Positions 25,232 through 34,786 of a stretch of 64,000 bases of DNA are shown here, piece by piece. Position numbers and translations under genes: made by a program. Below the pieces are notes generated by a model. The model did not search any database. It was not told the origin of the DNA and saw only the letters and a list, made by a program, of their open reading frames with translations. Origin of the DNA: an uncultured Alistipes sp. (GTDB lineage: Bacteria; Bacteroidota; Bacteroidia; Bacteroidales; Rikenellaceae); NCBI RefSeq assembly GCF_910580175.1, contig NZ_CAJTXD010000003.1, forward strand, positions 248,001 through 312,000, written 5' to 3'. Numbering within the stretch: position 1 is the first letter of the stretch; each line of letters begins with the position of its first letter.

Positions 25232-27070
25232 ATGCGGGCGATGAAACATAAATCGGTCTTTCTTTTCGCCGTTTTCGCGGCCACGGTATTGCTTCTGGCC
25301 GTGCAGAAACCCGTCTTCTTGGTGTGGTATGCCTGCGGGCAGGGCTTTTCGGCGGCCGACTGGTGGCAGGTCGTGCGGCACGGCTTGTCGCTCGACATGA
25401 CTGTGGCCGGCTATGTCTCGGCGCTGCCCGTGCTTGTGGTGCTGCTGTCGCTGTGGGTGCCGCTGCCCGAACGGATCATGCGGCGGGCATTCATGGCCTA
25501 TTTCGCGGTCGTTTCTGTTGTTGTGGCGGCAATTTTCGCTGTCGACCTTGCGCTTTACGAGCATTGGGGGTTTCGGATCGACGCCACGGTGTTGATCTAC
25601 CTGACCGATCCGCGCGAGGCGATGGCCAGCGTCGATTTCTGGCTCGGCGTGCGGCAAACGGCGATCTTTGCAGCATATGCCGCAGCCATGATCTGGGTCT
25701 ATGGCCGGGTCGTGCGGTTGTTCGACAGCCGGACGCTCGGATGGCGGGCCGCCGGGGCCGGGAGTCTCGGGGTATTGTTGTTGGCCGGGTTCGATTTTTT
25801 GGCTATCCGCGGCGGCACGGGGGCTTCGGTCGCCAACGTGTCGAAAGTCTATTTCAGCTCCCGGATGTTGCTCAATCATGCGGCCGTCAATCCCGTCTTT
25901 TCGTTGCTCTCCACCTTGGGCGACCGCACGGATTATGCAGCCGAATATCCTTTCTTCGACGAGCAGACCCGGGCGGAGCGCTTCGAGGCGTTGCGCGGCA
26001 ACCGGCCCGGCTCCGCACCCGGGAGACAGGTGCTCCGCACCAGGCGGCCCAATGTCGTGGTCGTGATTCTCGAAAGTTTCGCTCGCACGGTCATGGACGC
26101 CCAGGTCGACGGCATGCCGGTCATGCCCTGGATGCACCGGCTGAAAGGGGAGGGCGTGTGGTTCGAGAATTTCTTCGCCAATTCATTCCGCACCGACCGC
26201 GGCGAAGTGGCGATCTTGAGCGGCTTCCCCGCCCAGACGCGGATGTCGATCATGAAACTTCCGGCTAAGAGCCGCAATCTGCCGTCGCTGGCTCGGTCGC
26301 TGAACCGCGAGGGCTACGCCACGAGGTTCGCCTATGGCGGCGACCTCAATTTTACGAACCAAGCATCTTACATGTATGCTACCGGCTGGCAGGAGCTTTT
26401 CTGGCAGAAAGATTTCGATTTCGATACGCCGCCTGCCGACTGGGGTTACGACGACCGGGTCATGTGCGATTGGTTCGGCCGGCAGGTAATCGAGTGGAGC
26501 GCTTCGGGCGAGCCGTTTCTCGCCGGGCTGCTTACCTTGAGCAGCCATCCGCCGTTCGACGTGCCGTTCGCCCGGTTCGAGGATCGGATGTTCAACGCTA
26601 CGGCTTTTGCGGACGATTGCGTGGGCCGCATGATCGAAGGTTGGAAGAACTCGCCTGCATGGGACGACCTGCTGGTGGTGCTCGTGGCCGATCACGGGGT
26701 GCCCTATCCGCCGCCGCTGGCCTATAACGAACCGCTGCGCCACCGCATTCCGATGATCTGGACGGGCGGCGCCGTGGCAGGCCCGCTCGTCGTGGAGGAG
26801 TATGCGTCGCAGATCGACCTCTGCGCCACGGTGCTGGGGCAGCTGGGCGTGGCGCACGACGATTTCGATTATAGCAAGGACATTTTCGATCCGGCGCTTC
26901 CGAAGTTCGCCTACTATACGTTCAACGACGGTTTCGGTGTGGTCGACGCCTCGGGCGAGGCGATATGGGATGCCGTGACGGGCAAGATTGTGGCGGAGGA
27001 TGCGCCGGCGCTGACCGACGTTGGCCGCACCCTGTTGCAGACGACTTATGTCGATATAGAAAACCGATGA
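25232..27070 (+). CDS. LTA synthase-like sulfatase-fold membrane enzyme
   Basis: A 612-residue protein with five N-terminal transmembrane helices (about residues 8-215) and a large extracytoplasmic alkaline-phosphatase/sulfatase-fold domain. Visible metal-site features are VVVVILESF (Glu ligand), ANSFRTDRGEVAILSGFP (Thr nucleophile region) and VLVADHGVPY (Asp-His ligands). The family transfers phosphoglycerol or phosphoethanolamine from phospholipids to polymers or lipids. In Bacteroidetes, without teichoic acids, the target is unknown and an envelope glycolipid or glycan is likely. ATG 25232 is chosen; 25241 is equally possible and 25190 is a TTG without support. Confidence 0.87.
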   Translation: MRAMKHKSVFLFAVFAATVLLLAVQKPVFLVWYACGQGFSAADWWQVVRHGLSLDMTVAGYVSALPVLVVLLSLWVPLPERIMRRAFMAYFAVVSVVVAAIFAVDLALYEHWGFRIDATVLIYLTDPREAMASVDFWLGVRQTAIFAAYAAAMIWVYGRVVRLFDSRTLGWRAAGAGSLGVLLLAGFDFLAIRGGTGASVANVSKVYFSSRMLLNHAAVNPVFSLLSTLGDRTDYAAEYPFFDEQTRAERFEALRGNRPGSAPGRQVLRTRRPNVVVVILESFARTVMDAQVDGMPVMPWMHRLKGEGVWFENFFANSFRTDRGEVAILSGFPAQTRMSIMKLPAKSRNLPSLARSLNREGYATRFAYGGDLNFTNQASYMYATGWQELFWQKDFDFDTPPADWGYDDRVMCDWFGRQVIEWSASGEPFLAGLLTLSSHPPFDVPFARFEDRMFNATAFADDCVGRMIEGWKNSPAWDDLLVVLVADHGVPYPPPLAYNEPLRHRIPMIWTGGAVAGPLVVEEYASQIDLCATVLGQLGVAHDDFDYSKDIFDPALPKFAYYTFNDGFGVVDASGEAIWDAVTGKIVAEDAPALTDVGRTLLQTTYVDIENR

Positions 27071-27132
27071 CCGGACGGGGCGGATGGCGGGGGACAGTGC
27101 CGGGCCGCTCCGGAGGGATTCGGGCGGATTCG

Positions 27133-27183
27133 AGGGGGTATCGATTTCGAACGTGGCATCGAACGGTTCGAATCCCCTTTTTT
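27133..27183 (+). terminator. Probable terminator after LTA synthase-like gene
   Basis: An imperfect hairpin pairs GGGG, GATT and CGAAC on the left with GTTCGAATCCCC on the right and ends in CCCCTTTTTT. It is bulged but well placed. Confidence 0.5.
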
Positions 27184-27187
27184 AGGT

Positions 27188-27219
27188 ATTGTCTGCTTGC
27201 GGAGCAACAATTATTTTTG
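27188..27219 (+). promoter_or_regulatory. Promoter of the hemerythrin-LuxR gene
   Basis: ATTG at 27188-27191, a 20-base spacer and TATTTTTG at 27212-27219 match the Bacteroidetes -33/-7 layout closely. The leader to the ATG at 27319 would be about 95 bases. Confidence 0.6.
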
Positions 27220-27318
27220 AACCGATAAAAAGGGTGTTGCCGGAGTGTGCGCGGCAGCCGTTCCGGCATGGTGCCCGGGGCAAGGAGTCCGGGGGCGAAT
27301 AAATTTACGATTGTTGTT

Positions 27319-28248
27319 ATGTTGAAGTCTCGTTATTCTTCCGACGAACGGATGTGCGATCTGGTCTGCGACCGTTATGCGGTGTTGCAGGTCATGAGCC
27401 GTTTCGGCATCGCGCTGGGATTCGGCGACAAAACCGTGGCCGAGGTGTGCGCCGAAAACGAAGTCGATGCGTCTACGTTCCTGGCCGTCGTCAACCTCTC
27501 GGCCGGCCCGGGTGCCGGCGAGGAGTGCGCGGCCGATGTCTCGGTGCGTTCGCTGCTGGATTATCTGCACAATTCCCACGGCTATTTCCTCGACTTCCGC
27601 CTGCCGGCCATCCGGCGCAAGTTGATCGAGGCTGTCGATTGCAGCTTGAGCGACGTTTCGTTCGCTATCATGCGCTATTTCGATGAATATGCTGCCGAGG
27701 TCGACCGTCATATGGCCTACGAGGAGAAGTCGGTGTTTCCCTATGTCGAAGCATTGCTTGCCGGAGAGAAGAAGGCCGACTATTCGATGGAGGTCTTCCG
27801 GCGCCACCACGATCGGATCGAAGAGCGCCTGCGCGAGTTGAAAAACATCATCATCAAATACTATCCTTCGGGCGGCAGCAACGAACTGAACGGTGTGCTG
27901 TACGATATCTTTACGTGCGAGGAGGAGCTGACCTCGCACAATGCGGTCGAAAACCAGATTTTCATTCCTGCTGTCGAACGGCTGGCGGCCGACGGGGCGT
28001 GCGCCGAGCGGCAGGAACCGTTGAGCGCCCGAGAGCGGGAGATTATTGTTTGTGTAGTCAAAGGGTTGACCAACAAGCAGATCGCCGACGAATTGTGTAT
28101 TTCGACCCATACGGTCATTACCCACCGGCGCAATATTGCATCGAAATTGCAGATCCATTCGGCGGCCGGACTGACGATCTATGCCATCGTCAACAAGCTG
28201 GTCGAACTTTCGGAAATCAAGGACTCCATAACCGATACGCAAGCATGA
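27319..28248 (+). CDS. Hemerythrin-domain LuxR-type transcription regulator
   Basis: A 309-residue fusion. Residues 10-60 (ICDRY-like CDRYAVLQVMSRFGIALGFGDKTVAEVC) resemble the ScdA/RIC N-terminal domain but lack its CCGG cysteines. Residues about 80-225 form a hemerythrin HHE four-helix domain with likely di-iron ligands in LLDYLHNSHGYF, EVDRHMAYEEKSVFPYVE, FRRHHDRIEERL and EEELTSHNAVENQIFIP. The C-terminal LuxR/GerE helix-turn-helix (LSAREREIIVCVVKGLTNKQIA, then STHTVITHRRNIASKL) binds DNA. The layout suggests an O2, NO or iron-responsive regulator; no receiver domain is present. Its stop overlaps the start of a cation exporter by four bases. The ATG at 27319 follows the recognised promoter. 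Confidence 0.87.
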   Translation: MLKSRYSSDERMCDLVCDRYAVLQVMSRFGIALGFGDKTVAEVCAENEVDASTFLAVVNLSAGPGAGEECAADVSVRSLLDYLHNSHGYFLDFRLPAIRRKLIEAVDCSLSDVSFAIMRYFDEYAAEVDRHMAYEEKSVFPYVEALLAGEKKADYSMEVFRRHHDRIEERLRELKNIIIKYYPSGGSNELNGVLYDIFTCEEELTSHNAVENQIFIPAVERLAADGACAERQEPLSAREREIIVCVVKGLTNKQIADELCISTHTVITHRRNIASKLQIHSAAGLTIYAIVNKLVELSEIKDSITDTQA

Positions 28249-29144
28249 CGCACCGCCACCACGCATCACACGGTCACCATCGGATTTCGTCGCTCAACCG
28301 CGCTTTTCTGATCGGCATCGCGCTCAACGTGTTGTTCGTGGTTGTGGAATTTCTTGCCGGACTGTGGTATGGTTCGATGAGCTTGCTTTCCGATGCCGGA
28401 CACAACCTTTCGGACGTCTTCAGTCTGCTGTTGGCCATGCTGGCGTTTCGGCTGGCGCAGGTGCGGCCCACGCAGCGTTATACCTATGGTTATAAGAAAA
28501 GCACGGTGCTTATTTCGTTGTTCAATTCGTTGCTGCTTCTCATCGCCGTGGGGATCATCATCGCCGAGAGCGTGGGGCGCATGCTCCATCCTGCTCCGAT
28601 CCAGGGCGGCGCCATCGCGTGGACGGCTGGCATCGGCGTGCTGGTCAACGGTTTTACGGCGTGGCTTTTCATGAAAGATCGCAAACGCGACCTCAATGTC
28701 AAGGGAGCTTATCTTCACATGGCGGCCGATGCGCTGGTGTCGGTCGGCGTGCTGGTGTCGGGGTTGGTAATCGTCCGCACGGGCTGGACGATCGTCGATC
28801 CCATCGTGGGGATGATCATCGCTGTCGTGATCGTGGCTTCGGTGTGGTCGCTGACGCGCGACAGCCTGCGCCTTTCGCTCGACGGCGTGCCGGCGGGGAT
28901 CGATGTCGCCGAGTTGGAACGACGCATGATCGCCGTCGAGGGGGTCGAAGCGGTGCATCACATCCACGTTTGGGCCATGAGCACGACTGAAAATGCACTG
29001 ACAGCCCATGTGCTGCTCTCCGATCCGTGTATGATGGTGCAGGTAAAACCCCGGCTCAAAGCAATGCTTTCCGAGGCGGGCATCTGCCATGCGACGCTCG
29101 AATGCGAAATCGTTGCGGAACATTGCAGCGGGCGGTGCGAATGA
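28245..29144 (+). CDS. CDF-family divalent cation exporter
   Basis: A 299-residue cation diffusion facilitator. It has a His-rich N-terminus (MTHRHHASHGHHR) and six helices. The transport-site motifs are LLSDAGHNLSDVFSL (HxxxD in helix 2) and HMAADALVSVGVL (HxxxD in helix 5); the HxxxD/HxxxD set usually indicates zinc. The cytosolic C-terminal domain contains VEAVHHIHVWAMSTTE. Translation is coupled to the hemerythrin-LuxR gene (ATGA), which suggests the regulator and exporter respond to the same stress. A long antisense-like frame upstream is not coding. Confidence 0.92.
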   Translation: MTHRHHASHGHHRISSLNRAFLIGIALNVLFVVVEFLAGLWYGSMSLLSDAGHNLSDVFSLLLAMLAFRLAQVRPTQRYTYGYKKSTVLISLFNSLLLLIAVGIIIAESVGRMLHPAPIQGGAIAWTAGIGVLVNGFTAWLFMKDRKRDLNVKGAYLHMAADALVSVGVLVSGLVIVRTGWTIVDPIVGMIIAVVIVASVWSLTRDSLRLSLDGVPAGIDVAELERRMIAVEGVEAVHHIHVWAMSTTENALTAHVLLSDPCMMVQVKPRLKAMLSEAGICHATLECEIVAEHCSGRCE

Positions 29145-29240
29145 AATAATCGGAATGTTGCGATCCGGTGCGTTGGGCGGCTTTTCTGCCGTGCGAGTGC
29201 CGTACTCTCCGGCGGGAGGCGAAGTCGCCGTTCTGGTTTT

Positions 29241-29486
29241 CTATGGCACCGGATCGTATCCGCTTCCGCCCCAGGGGTGGCAGCGGGCCAGGCGCCGCAA
29301 GGTAAGCCATCCTCCTTTCAGCGGGCCGTATTTGCGCAGTGCTTCCAGCGCATATTGCGAGCAGGTAGGCGTGTAGCGGCATGCGGGCGGCGTGAGCGGC
29401 GAGATGCACAGCTGATAGAATCGCACGAGCAGCAGCAGGGGCAGAGCTAATAAGCGCTTGAACAAAGTATGCGTTTTGTCGTTCAT
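29241..29486 (-). CDS. yidD: Membrane protein insertion efficiency factor YidD
   Basis: YidD, 81 residues, is a small amphipathic membrane-associated protein that aids YidC-dependent insertion. The family signature is complete: [33 protein letters not shown], then [23 protein letters not shown], with the conserved cysteines. The ATG at 29486 is chosen; an in-frame TTG at 29501 would overlap rnpA by four bases. It lies just downstream of rnpA, the order found in most bacteria, although rpmH is not here. Confidence 0.95.
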   Translation of the reverse strand: MNDKTHTLFKRLLALPLLLLVRFYQLCISPLTPPACRYTPTCSQYALEALRKYGPLKGGWLTLRRLARCHPWGGSGYDPVP

Positions 29487-29497
29487 GGCCGAATCGG

Positions 29498-29908
29498 TCA
29501 AAGGAGATCGTCCGGCTGCCGACCCGCCGTTTGCATTTGTTCGCCTATTGTCGAAAGAATTTTCACGACGGCGCGTTCGATGTGTTTGTAAGGCAGCGCC
29601 TCTTTCGATGTATAGATCAAAGCCATCGTAAGATCCGTCCCTGTTTGGCCGGGGGCGAGGAGCTGTTTTTGCTGGCGATAGGCTTCTTTGGTGCGGCGGC
29701 GCAGCAGATTGCGCTTGTTGGCCCGCTTGTGGTATTTCTTGGGTACGGAAAACAAGACTTCCGGCCGGCCGGCGTCGTTTGCGGCGGATTCCGCGAGCCA
29801 GATATAACGGAACGGAAAGACGAAGCCGCTTCGGCCCTGCTCGAAAAGACGGCGGATCGCTCCGAGCGACCGAAGCCGCTCTGCGCGGGGAAGCGAACGG
29901 TCGGACAT
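29498..29908 (-). CDS. rnpA: Ribonuclease P protein component
   Basis: RnpA, 136 residues, assists the RNase P RNA in removing tRNA 5' leaders. It has the start [21 protein letters not shown], the central strand [28 protein letters not shown] containing the RNR motif, and the closing helix [13 protein letters not shown]. The C-terminal extension ([13 protein letters not shown]) is not conserved. It follows hemD by 9 bases. Confidence 0.94.
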   Translation of the reverse strand: MSDRSLPRAERLRSLGAIRRLFEQGRSGFVFPFRYIWLAESAANDAGRPEVLFSVPKKYHKRANKRNLLRRRTKEAYRQQKQLLAPGQTGTDLTMALIYTSKEALPYKHIERAVVKILSTIGEQMQTAGRQPDDLL

Positions 29909-29917
29909 GCTGCGGGG

Positions 29918-30778
29918 CTATTTGCGGGATTCGGCGTTGGCGCGGCGCGTGCGGCTCTTGGCCAGTTTGTGCTGCTGGGTGCGCAGGAACTCCTCCTTGT
30001 GCGTGTCGGTCGTCAGGGCTACCGGCTCGACCTCTTCGCCGCGTTCGATTTTGGTCAGATACAAGTCGATCGCCTTGGCCATCGAGGGTGCGGCGGGCGT
30101 GGGAGCGTTGGCCAGCACACGCAGTTCGGCATCCAGCGCCGCGCGCAGCGTGCCGTCGCCGAAGACCGCCACGGGGGGCAGGTCGGCCGGCTTGTACTTC
30201 GCCACGAGCGTCTTGACGTCGGAGGGCGAATAGAGGGCCAGCAGGCCGTATTCCGAGACGTGCACCGCATCGAGGTCTGCGGCGACCGTGCGGGCCAGAA
30301 TGACGGGGTCGACTGCGAGTTTGAGCTTCGACAGCGCATCGGGCAGCTCGGGTTTGTGCGGCTCGCTGAGCGCCAGGAGGAATTTTTCCTCCTTGTGCTT
30401 GATGATCAGTTCGACGAGCGACGTGAACGACCCGTCGGCGAACGATATTTTGCGCTTGCGGTAAACGATGTATTTTTGCAGGTAGAGGGCCACGGCCTCG
30501 GTCTGGCAGATGTATTTCATGGTCTCCGGCACGGCGATGCGGGCCTCTTCGCAGATGTGGAAGAAACTATCGACGGTGGTGCGGGACGTGAAGATGACGG
30601 CCGTGTGTGTGAGTATCTCGACCCGCTGGGCGCGGAATTCTTTCAGGGAGACGCCCTCCACGCGGATGAAAGGGCGGTAGTCGATTTCCACTTCGTGCCG
30701 CCGGGACAATTCGTAGAACGGGGATTTCTCGATGATGGCTGGTTTCGGCTGCGAAACCAATACGCTGTCGATTTTCAA
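29918..30778 (-). CDS. hemD: Uroporphyrinogen-III synthase family protein
   Basis: A 286-residue protein of the HemD family, which cyclises and inverts ring D of hydroxymethylbilane. Recognisable parts are the start [33 protein letters not shown] (domain 1) and [25 protein letters not shown] (domain 2). It has a basic, low-complexity C-terminal extension of about 45 residues ([18 protein letters not shown]) beyond the usual end. HemD proteins diverge strongly, and no other tetrapyrrole gene is nearby. The assigned fold is therefore more certain than the activity. Confidence 0.75.
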   Translation of the reverse strand: MKIDSVLVSQPKPAIIEKSPFYELSRRHEVEIDYRPFIRVEGVSLKEFRAQRVEILTHTAVIFTSRTTVDSFFHICEEARIAVPETMKYICQTEAVALYLQKYIVYRKRKISFADGSFTSLVELIIKHKEEKFLLALSEPHKPELPDALSKLKLAVDPVILARTVAADLDAVHVSEYGLLALYSPSDVKTLVAKYKPADLPPVAVFGDGTLRAALDAELRVLANAPTPAAPSMAKAIDLYLTKIERGEEVEPVALTTDTHKEEFLRTQQHKLAKSRTRRANAESRK

Positions 30779-30815
30779 ATGTACCTCCTTTTACGGTTAT
30801 TGTTGCTTCTGGGGT

Positions 30816-31946
30816 TTATCTTACCGCTAACAGCCACAGCAGGCTGAAAGGGAAGATTTCCACGATGCAAAGGTACAAAAACCAATATAAAATCGGAATT
30901 TTTTTTACAAGAAACAGCTGCGACGTCTCTCTGAGGCACAAGATTGCCGTAATGGCCAATCCGATGGCCGTGATGTAGAGCCAGCTGGTACCCAAGTCCG
31001 AGGGAACGAGCGCCAGGAGCAGGAACAGCGGGAGGGCGAAAATGGCCGCCAATGCAAAATAGGTGCGTTTGAGCATCCATATTTGGTCGGTCAGCAACAT
31101 GGCGAGCGTGACCGTGCCTACGGTCTTCAGCAACAACGACTGGTAGACGGCGATCAAAGCCCACAGCGCTGTGGCAAGCAGGCTTGCTGTGGCAAGCAGT
31201 TCGCGGGGCCAGGCTTCCGGAATCTCGGCGGGCAGCAGCGTGTCGACGCATTTGATCGTTGCGGCGCCCAGGAACAGCAGGCCGAAGACTGCCGCGATGT
31301 TGAGGAACCGGAGCATGTTGTTGCCGCTGCCCGAACTCTCCGTGAGCCGTTCGTGCGAAGCCCGGGTGTGGAAAATCCGGCGGAAAAGCAACACGATGTC
31401 GTTCAGATGGCGATAGAGGAAGATGGCATAGGCCGCCGTGAGCAGCAACACCAGGATTTCGAACGCCGGGGTGCCGGTCAGGGAGCGGGCCGGGGCGGTC
31501 GCGGGCGACGGAACCGGAATGCCGGCCGCACGGAACGAGGCGGCGCCGAAAACCTCCTGCGGTGCAACGTTGCGGAAGGCCGGTTCGGCGACGGTTGTTG
31601 CGGGCAGCGAATCGTGCGCATGCCCAAGGTCGTCGGAAAAGAACAAGCCGGAAGCAAGAAGCGAATCGGGGCCGGAAAGAGAGGCCGTGGCCATTAACGA
31701 ATCGGAGCCGGAAACGGTGTTTTCTTCGGGCAACGATGCGGCGGTCGTCGGCCGGGTTGCGGCCGAAGCATCGTGGGGCGGGGTTGCCGAGCGCGCGTTT
31801 GCGGTCGTGTCCGCCGTCTTTGGAGCAGAGACGTCGGAAAGAGCGGGTGCGGCCGTCGGGGCGATCGTCACTGCGTCGCCTGCCGGCTGTCTGTCGGTCG
31901 TTTGGGGCGGCAAGCTGTCGCTGCGGGGTGTCTGGGTGCCGGTCAT
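30816..31946 (-). CDS. DUF4271 membrane protein
   Basis: A 376-residue protein. Residues 1-165 are a low-complexity Pro/Ala/Ser/Thr-rich region with several D-S-L motifs. After this come about six transmembrane helices, from GTPAFEILVLLLTAAYAIFLYR to the end IVEIFPFSLLWLLAVR. The membrane part matches DUF4271, found only in Bacteroidetes, typically next to hemD as here. Function is unknown. The start overlaps the histidine kinase stop by four bases, so co-translation is likely. Confidence 0.82.
   Translation of the reverse strand: MTGTQTPRSDSLPPQTTDRQPAGDAVTIAPTAAPALSDVSAPKTADTTANARSATPPHDASAATRPTTAASLPEENTVSGSDSLMATASLSGPDSLLASGLFFSDDLGHAHDSLPATTVAEPAFRNVAPQEVFGAASFRAAGIPVPSPATAPARSLTGTPAFEILVLLLTAAYAIFLYRHLNDIVLLFRRIFHTRASHERLTESSGSGNNMLRFLNIAAVFGLLFLGAATIKCVDTLLPAEIPEAWPRELLATASLLATALWALIAVYQSLLLKTVGTVTLAMLLTDQIWMLKRTYFALAAIFALPLFLLLALVPSDLGTSWLYITAIGLAITAILCLRETSQLFLVKKIPILYWFLYLCIVEIFPFSLLWLLAVR
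30868..30875 (-). promoter_or_regulatory. Possible internal -7 box before hemD
   Basis: CAAAGGTA reads TACCTTTG on the minus strand, a full match to TAnnTTTG, about 90 bases before the hemD start but inside the DUF4271 gene. No -33 element is visible. It may be chance. Confidence 0.3.
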
Positions 31947-33118
31947 GTCTCAAAAATGCGTTTGAGCGTGATGCGGATCGTGGTGCCTTTGCCCGGTTCG
32001 GAGTCGATCACGGCGATGCGTCCTTGGTGGTATTCCTCGACGATACGGCGCGAGAGCGACAATCCCAGGCCCCAGCCGCGGGTCTTGGTGGTAAAGCCGG
32101 GTTCGAAGATGCGCTTCCAGTTGCTTTTGGGGATGCCTTTGCCGGTGTCGCGCACGTCGATCATCACGTGTTTTTCGTCTGCCGAAATCCGCACGTCGAT
32201 CGCCCCGTGGCCCTGGAGGGCGTCGAGCGAGTTCTTCATCAGGTTCTCGACCACCCATTCGAAGAGCGCCGCGTTGATGTTGGCCTGCACGGGCGCGATG
32301 GCCAGCCCGTTGTAGTCGAGCGTCACGTTGCGGGGGATGCGTTTGCGGAAATACATGACCGATTCGCCCACGGTCTCGTTGATGTTGGCCGGGGTAAGCG
32401 GCGTTTCGGAGCCGATCTTCGAGAAGCGGTCGACGATCTTCATCAGGTGCGTCAGATCCTTGTTCATCTCCTCGACGGCCGCCGGATCCACGGGTTGCGA
32501 GCGCAGATACTCGATCCAGCCCAGCAGCGACGAGGTGGGCGTGCCCAGCTGGTGGGCCGTCTCTTTGGCCAGACCGATCCATACGCGGTTCTGCTCGTCC
32601 TGCTTGGTCGAACGGAAAGCGATGAATCCCAGCAGGATGAAGAGCGTGACGACCAGCAGCTGCACGTAGGGGAACCAGTAGAGCGACTTGAGCAGCCGCG
32701 ACTTGCCGTAGAAGATGATGTGGTAGTGGTCGTTCGTCCACCAAAACCGCACGGGCAGCGGGGTGTTCTCCTCGGTAAAGCGCTCGATCTGGCGGCGCAG
32801 CAGGTCGGGATGGTCGATCACGCGGTCGGGAATGAGGTGCGAGTTGATGACCTCCAGATTCTCGTTGGTAATGATGAACGGAATGTTGTTGCTGTTCGAC
32901 ACGATGTCGGCGATCAGCGGGTCGGCCATGGCGTTGCCCGTCGCATTGCGGTTGACGCGTTCCATCGCATGCGCCCAGAGCGCGACGTCGTGCTGTTCCT
33001 TCTGTTTGAGCCGCTGGGCCATGTTGTTGGTGTAGAGCAGCGACAGCGCACCCAGAAGCACGCCGATAATGATTACTACCACGCGGTTGCGGAACGAGAA
33101 GATGCGACGGAATTTCAT
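31943..33118 (-). CDS. Sensor histidine kinase
   Basis: A 391-residue membrane kinase. Helix 1 is at about 11-31 (VVVIIIGVLLGALSLLYTN) and helix 2 at about 147-167 (VQLLVVTLFILLGFIAF), enclosing a 115-residue periplasmic sensor. The phospho-accepting His is in KETAHQLGTPTSSLLGWIEYL, and the variant AHQLGTP is typical of Bacteroidetes kinases. The ATPase domain has the N box ENLMKNSLDAL, G1 DVRDTGKGIP and G2 GWGLGLSLSRRI. No response regulator gene is nearby, so the partner is elsewhere. It sits between CtpA-like protease and DUF4271 genes, both envelope functions. Confidence 0.9.
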   Translation of the reverse strand: MKFRRIFSFRNRVVVIIIGVLLGALSLLYTNNMAQRLKQKEQHDVALWAHAMERVNRNATGNAMADPLIADIVSNSNNIPFIITNENLEVINSHLIPDRVIDHPDLLRRQIERFTEENTPLPVRFWWTNDHYHIIFYGKSRLLKSLYWFPYVQLLVVTLFILLGFIAFRSTKQDEQNRVWIGLAKETAHQLGTPTSSLLGWIEYLRSQPVDPAAVEEMNKDLTHLMKIVDRFSKIGSETPLTPANINETVGESVMYFRKRIPRNVTLDYNGLAIAPVQANINAALFEWVVENLMKNSLDALQGHGAIDVRISADEKHVMIDVRDTGKGIPKSNWKRIFEPGFTTKTRGWGLGLSLSRRIVEEYHQGRIAVIDSEPGKGTTIRITLKRIFET

Positions 33119-33130
33119 GGCGGGCGGCGG

Positions 33131-34786
33131 TTACTTGCGCGGTGTATCCTGCTCGGTCAGGATGCGCGCATATTCCTGCGGGTTGTGCAGCAGCTCGATG
33201 GCCTGCTGCACGTCGCGGTCGTCGGGCAGCGAGTGGGCGAGCACCGCTTCGGTGTAGCCATGGCGCAGCACGATGTCGTTGTCGATCGAGCGGACGATCT
33301 CCTTGCGGTAGGTCTCCAGGTTGGCCTGCGTGTCGTCGCGCAGGTTCTTTTCGAGGGTTTCGATCTGCTCGTCGATGGCGTCGAAGCGATCCGCCTTGGC
33401 CGCGTCGCGCAGTTGTTTGAGCGCCCGGCGCGAATCCGACTCGTAAGGCACCTCCTTGTCCTGCATGAAGGTGCGGAAGTCGTCGTAGTCGGCATCGGTA
33501 ATGGTAAACGATACCAAGTCGTCCGGCTTCCCGGGGTTGCGGCGCATGTAGTCGTCGGCGAAATCCTCGATGAAGCCCAGCGCATAGAGCGTCGCCGCAA
33601 AGCGGCTGATGTACTCCGGCTCGGTGCGCAGGTCGGGCATCACGCCGCCGCCGTCGTAAACCTTGCGCCCGGCGCGGGTCGTGAACTCCGAGATCAGCGA
33701 GTCGGGAACGGCGTTCACGGCGCCCTGCTGCGAGTGCGAGTAGTCGATGGCCTGGATGCAGCGGCCCGAGGGGATGTGGTATTTGGCCGTCGTGAGTTTC
33801 AGCATGGCGTTGTAGCCCAGCGGGCGGGTGCTCTGCACCAGCCCCTTGCCGAAAGTGCGCTGCCCGACGAGCACCGCGCGGTCGAGGTCTTGCAGCGCGC
33901 CGGCCACGATTTCGGCTGCCGAAGCCGAGTTGCCGTTGACCAGCACGACCAGCGGCAGGTCGGGAAATGCCGGCTCCGAGGCCGTGCGGTAGACCTGCGC
34001 CGACTCGGCGGTGCGCCCCTTGGTGGTCACTACTTCGGTGCCTTTGGGCAGGAACATCGAGAGAATCTTGACGGCCTCCTGGAGAATGCCGCCCGAATTG
34101 GAGCGGTAGTCGAGGATCAGCCCTTGGAGCCGGCCCTCGCTGCGGAGCCGTTCGATGGCGGCGCGCATCTCTTCGTAGGAACCCTCCGTGAAGTCGCTGT
34201 GGCGGATATAGCCGATTCCCTCGGCTGCCCAGCCGGCATAGGGGATGCTCGGGATGGCGATGCGTTCGCGGGTCAGCGTCACGGTCTGCTGCTGCCCGTC
34301 GAGGTGCTCGACGCTGACTTTTACCTGTGTGCCCGGGTCGCCCTTGAGCAGGGCCGACACCTGGTCGGTCGTGAAGCCGCGGGCGTCCTTGCCGTCGATG
34401 GACATGATCTTGTCGCCGATCTTCAGCCCGGCGCGGTCGGCGGGCGAACCCTTGTAGGGCTGGGCGAAGATCACGCGGTCGCCTTTCTGGCGGATGAGCG
34501 AACCTACGCCGCCGTATTTCCCGGTGGTAAGGATTTCGAAAGTCGACATTTCGTCGGCCGGGATGAATTCCGTATAGGGGTCGAGTCCGCGCACCATGCC
34601 CTGGGCGGCTCCGGTCATGAGTTTGTCCGGATCGACGGGATCGACGTATCCGAGCGAGAGTTCGCGCATCATGTTGACCGCGATCTCCATGTTGCGGCCC
34701 AAACCGAAATCGTTGGGTTGGGCGTAGGTCAGCAACAGCGCGGCGCCGATGGCCCCTGCGGCGCAGAGAAGGTATTTTCTATTCAT
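33131..34786 (-). CDS. S41-family carboxy-terminal processing protease
   Basis: A 551-residue periplasmic serine protease of the CtpA type. It has an N-terminal signal or anchor (YLLCAAGAIGAALLLTY), a PDZ domain (about 90-170, GGVGSLIRQKGDRVIFAQPY...GSPADRAGLKIGDKI) and the S41 catalytic domain. Nucleophile Ser lies in LVNGNSASAAEIVAGAL and the general-base Lys in GQRTFGKGLVQSTRPL. A 150-residue helical C-terminal extension follows, as in Bacteroidetes homologues. Substrates are unknown. It overlaps the upstream small membrane-protein gene by 8 bases. Confidence 0.92.
   Translation of the reverse strand: MNRKYLLCAAGAIGAALLLTYAQPNDFGLGRNMEIAVNMMRELSLGYVDPVDPDKLMTGAAQGMVRGLDPYTEFIPADEMSTFEILTTGKYGGVGSLIRQKGDRVIFAQPYKGSPADRAGLKIGDKIMSIDGKDARGFTTDQVSALLKGDPGTQVKVSVEHLDGQQQTVTLTRERIAIPSIPYAGWAAEGIGYIRHSDFTEGSYEEMRAAIERLRSEGRLQGLILDYRSNSGGILQEAVKILSMFLPKGTEVVTTKGRTAESAQVYRTASEPAFPDLPLVVLVNGNSASAAEIVAGALQDLDRAVLVGQRTFGKGLVQSTRPLGYNAMLKLTTAKYHIPSGRCIQAIDYSHSQQGAVNAVPDSLISEFTTRAGRKVYDGGGVMPDLRTEPEYISRFAATLYALGFIEDFADDYMRRNPGKPDDLVSFTITDADYDDFRTFMQDKEVPYESDSRRALKQLRDAAKADRFDAIDEQIETLEKNLRDDTQANLETYRKEIVRSIDNDIVLRHGYTEAVLAHSLPDDRDVQQAIELLHNPQEYARILTEQDTPRK

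Noticed and set aside
27160..27183. tRNA T-arm-like GGTTCGAATCCCC
   Set aside because: No D arm, anticodon arm or acceptor partner can be found; it is better explained as part of a terminator hairpin.
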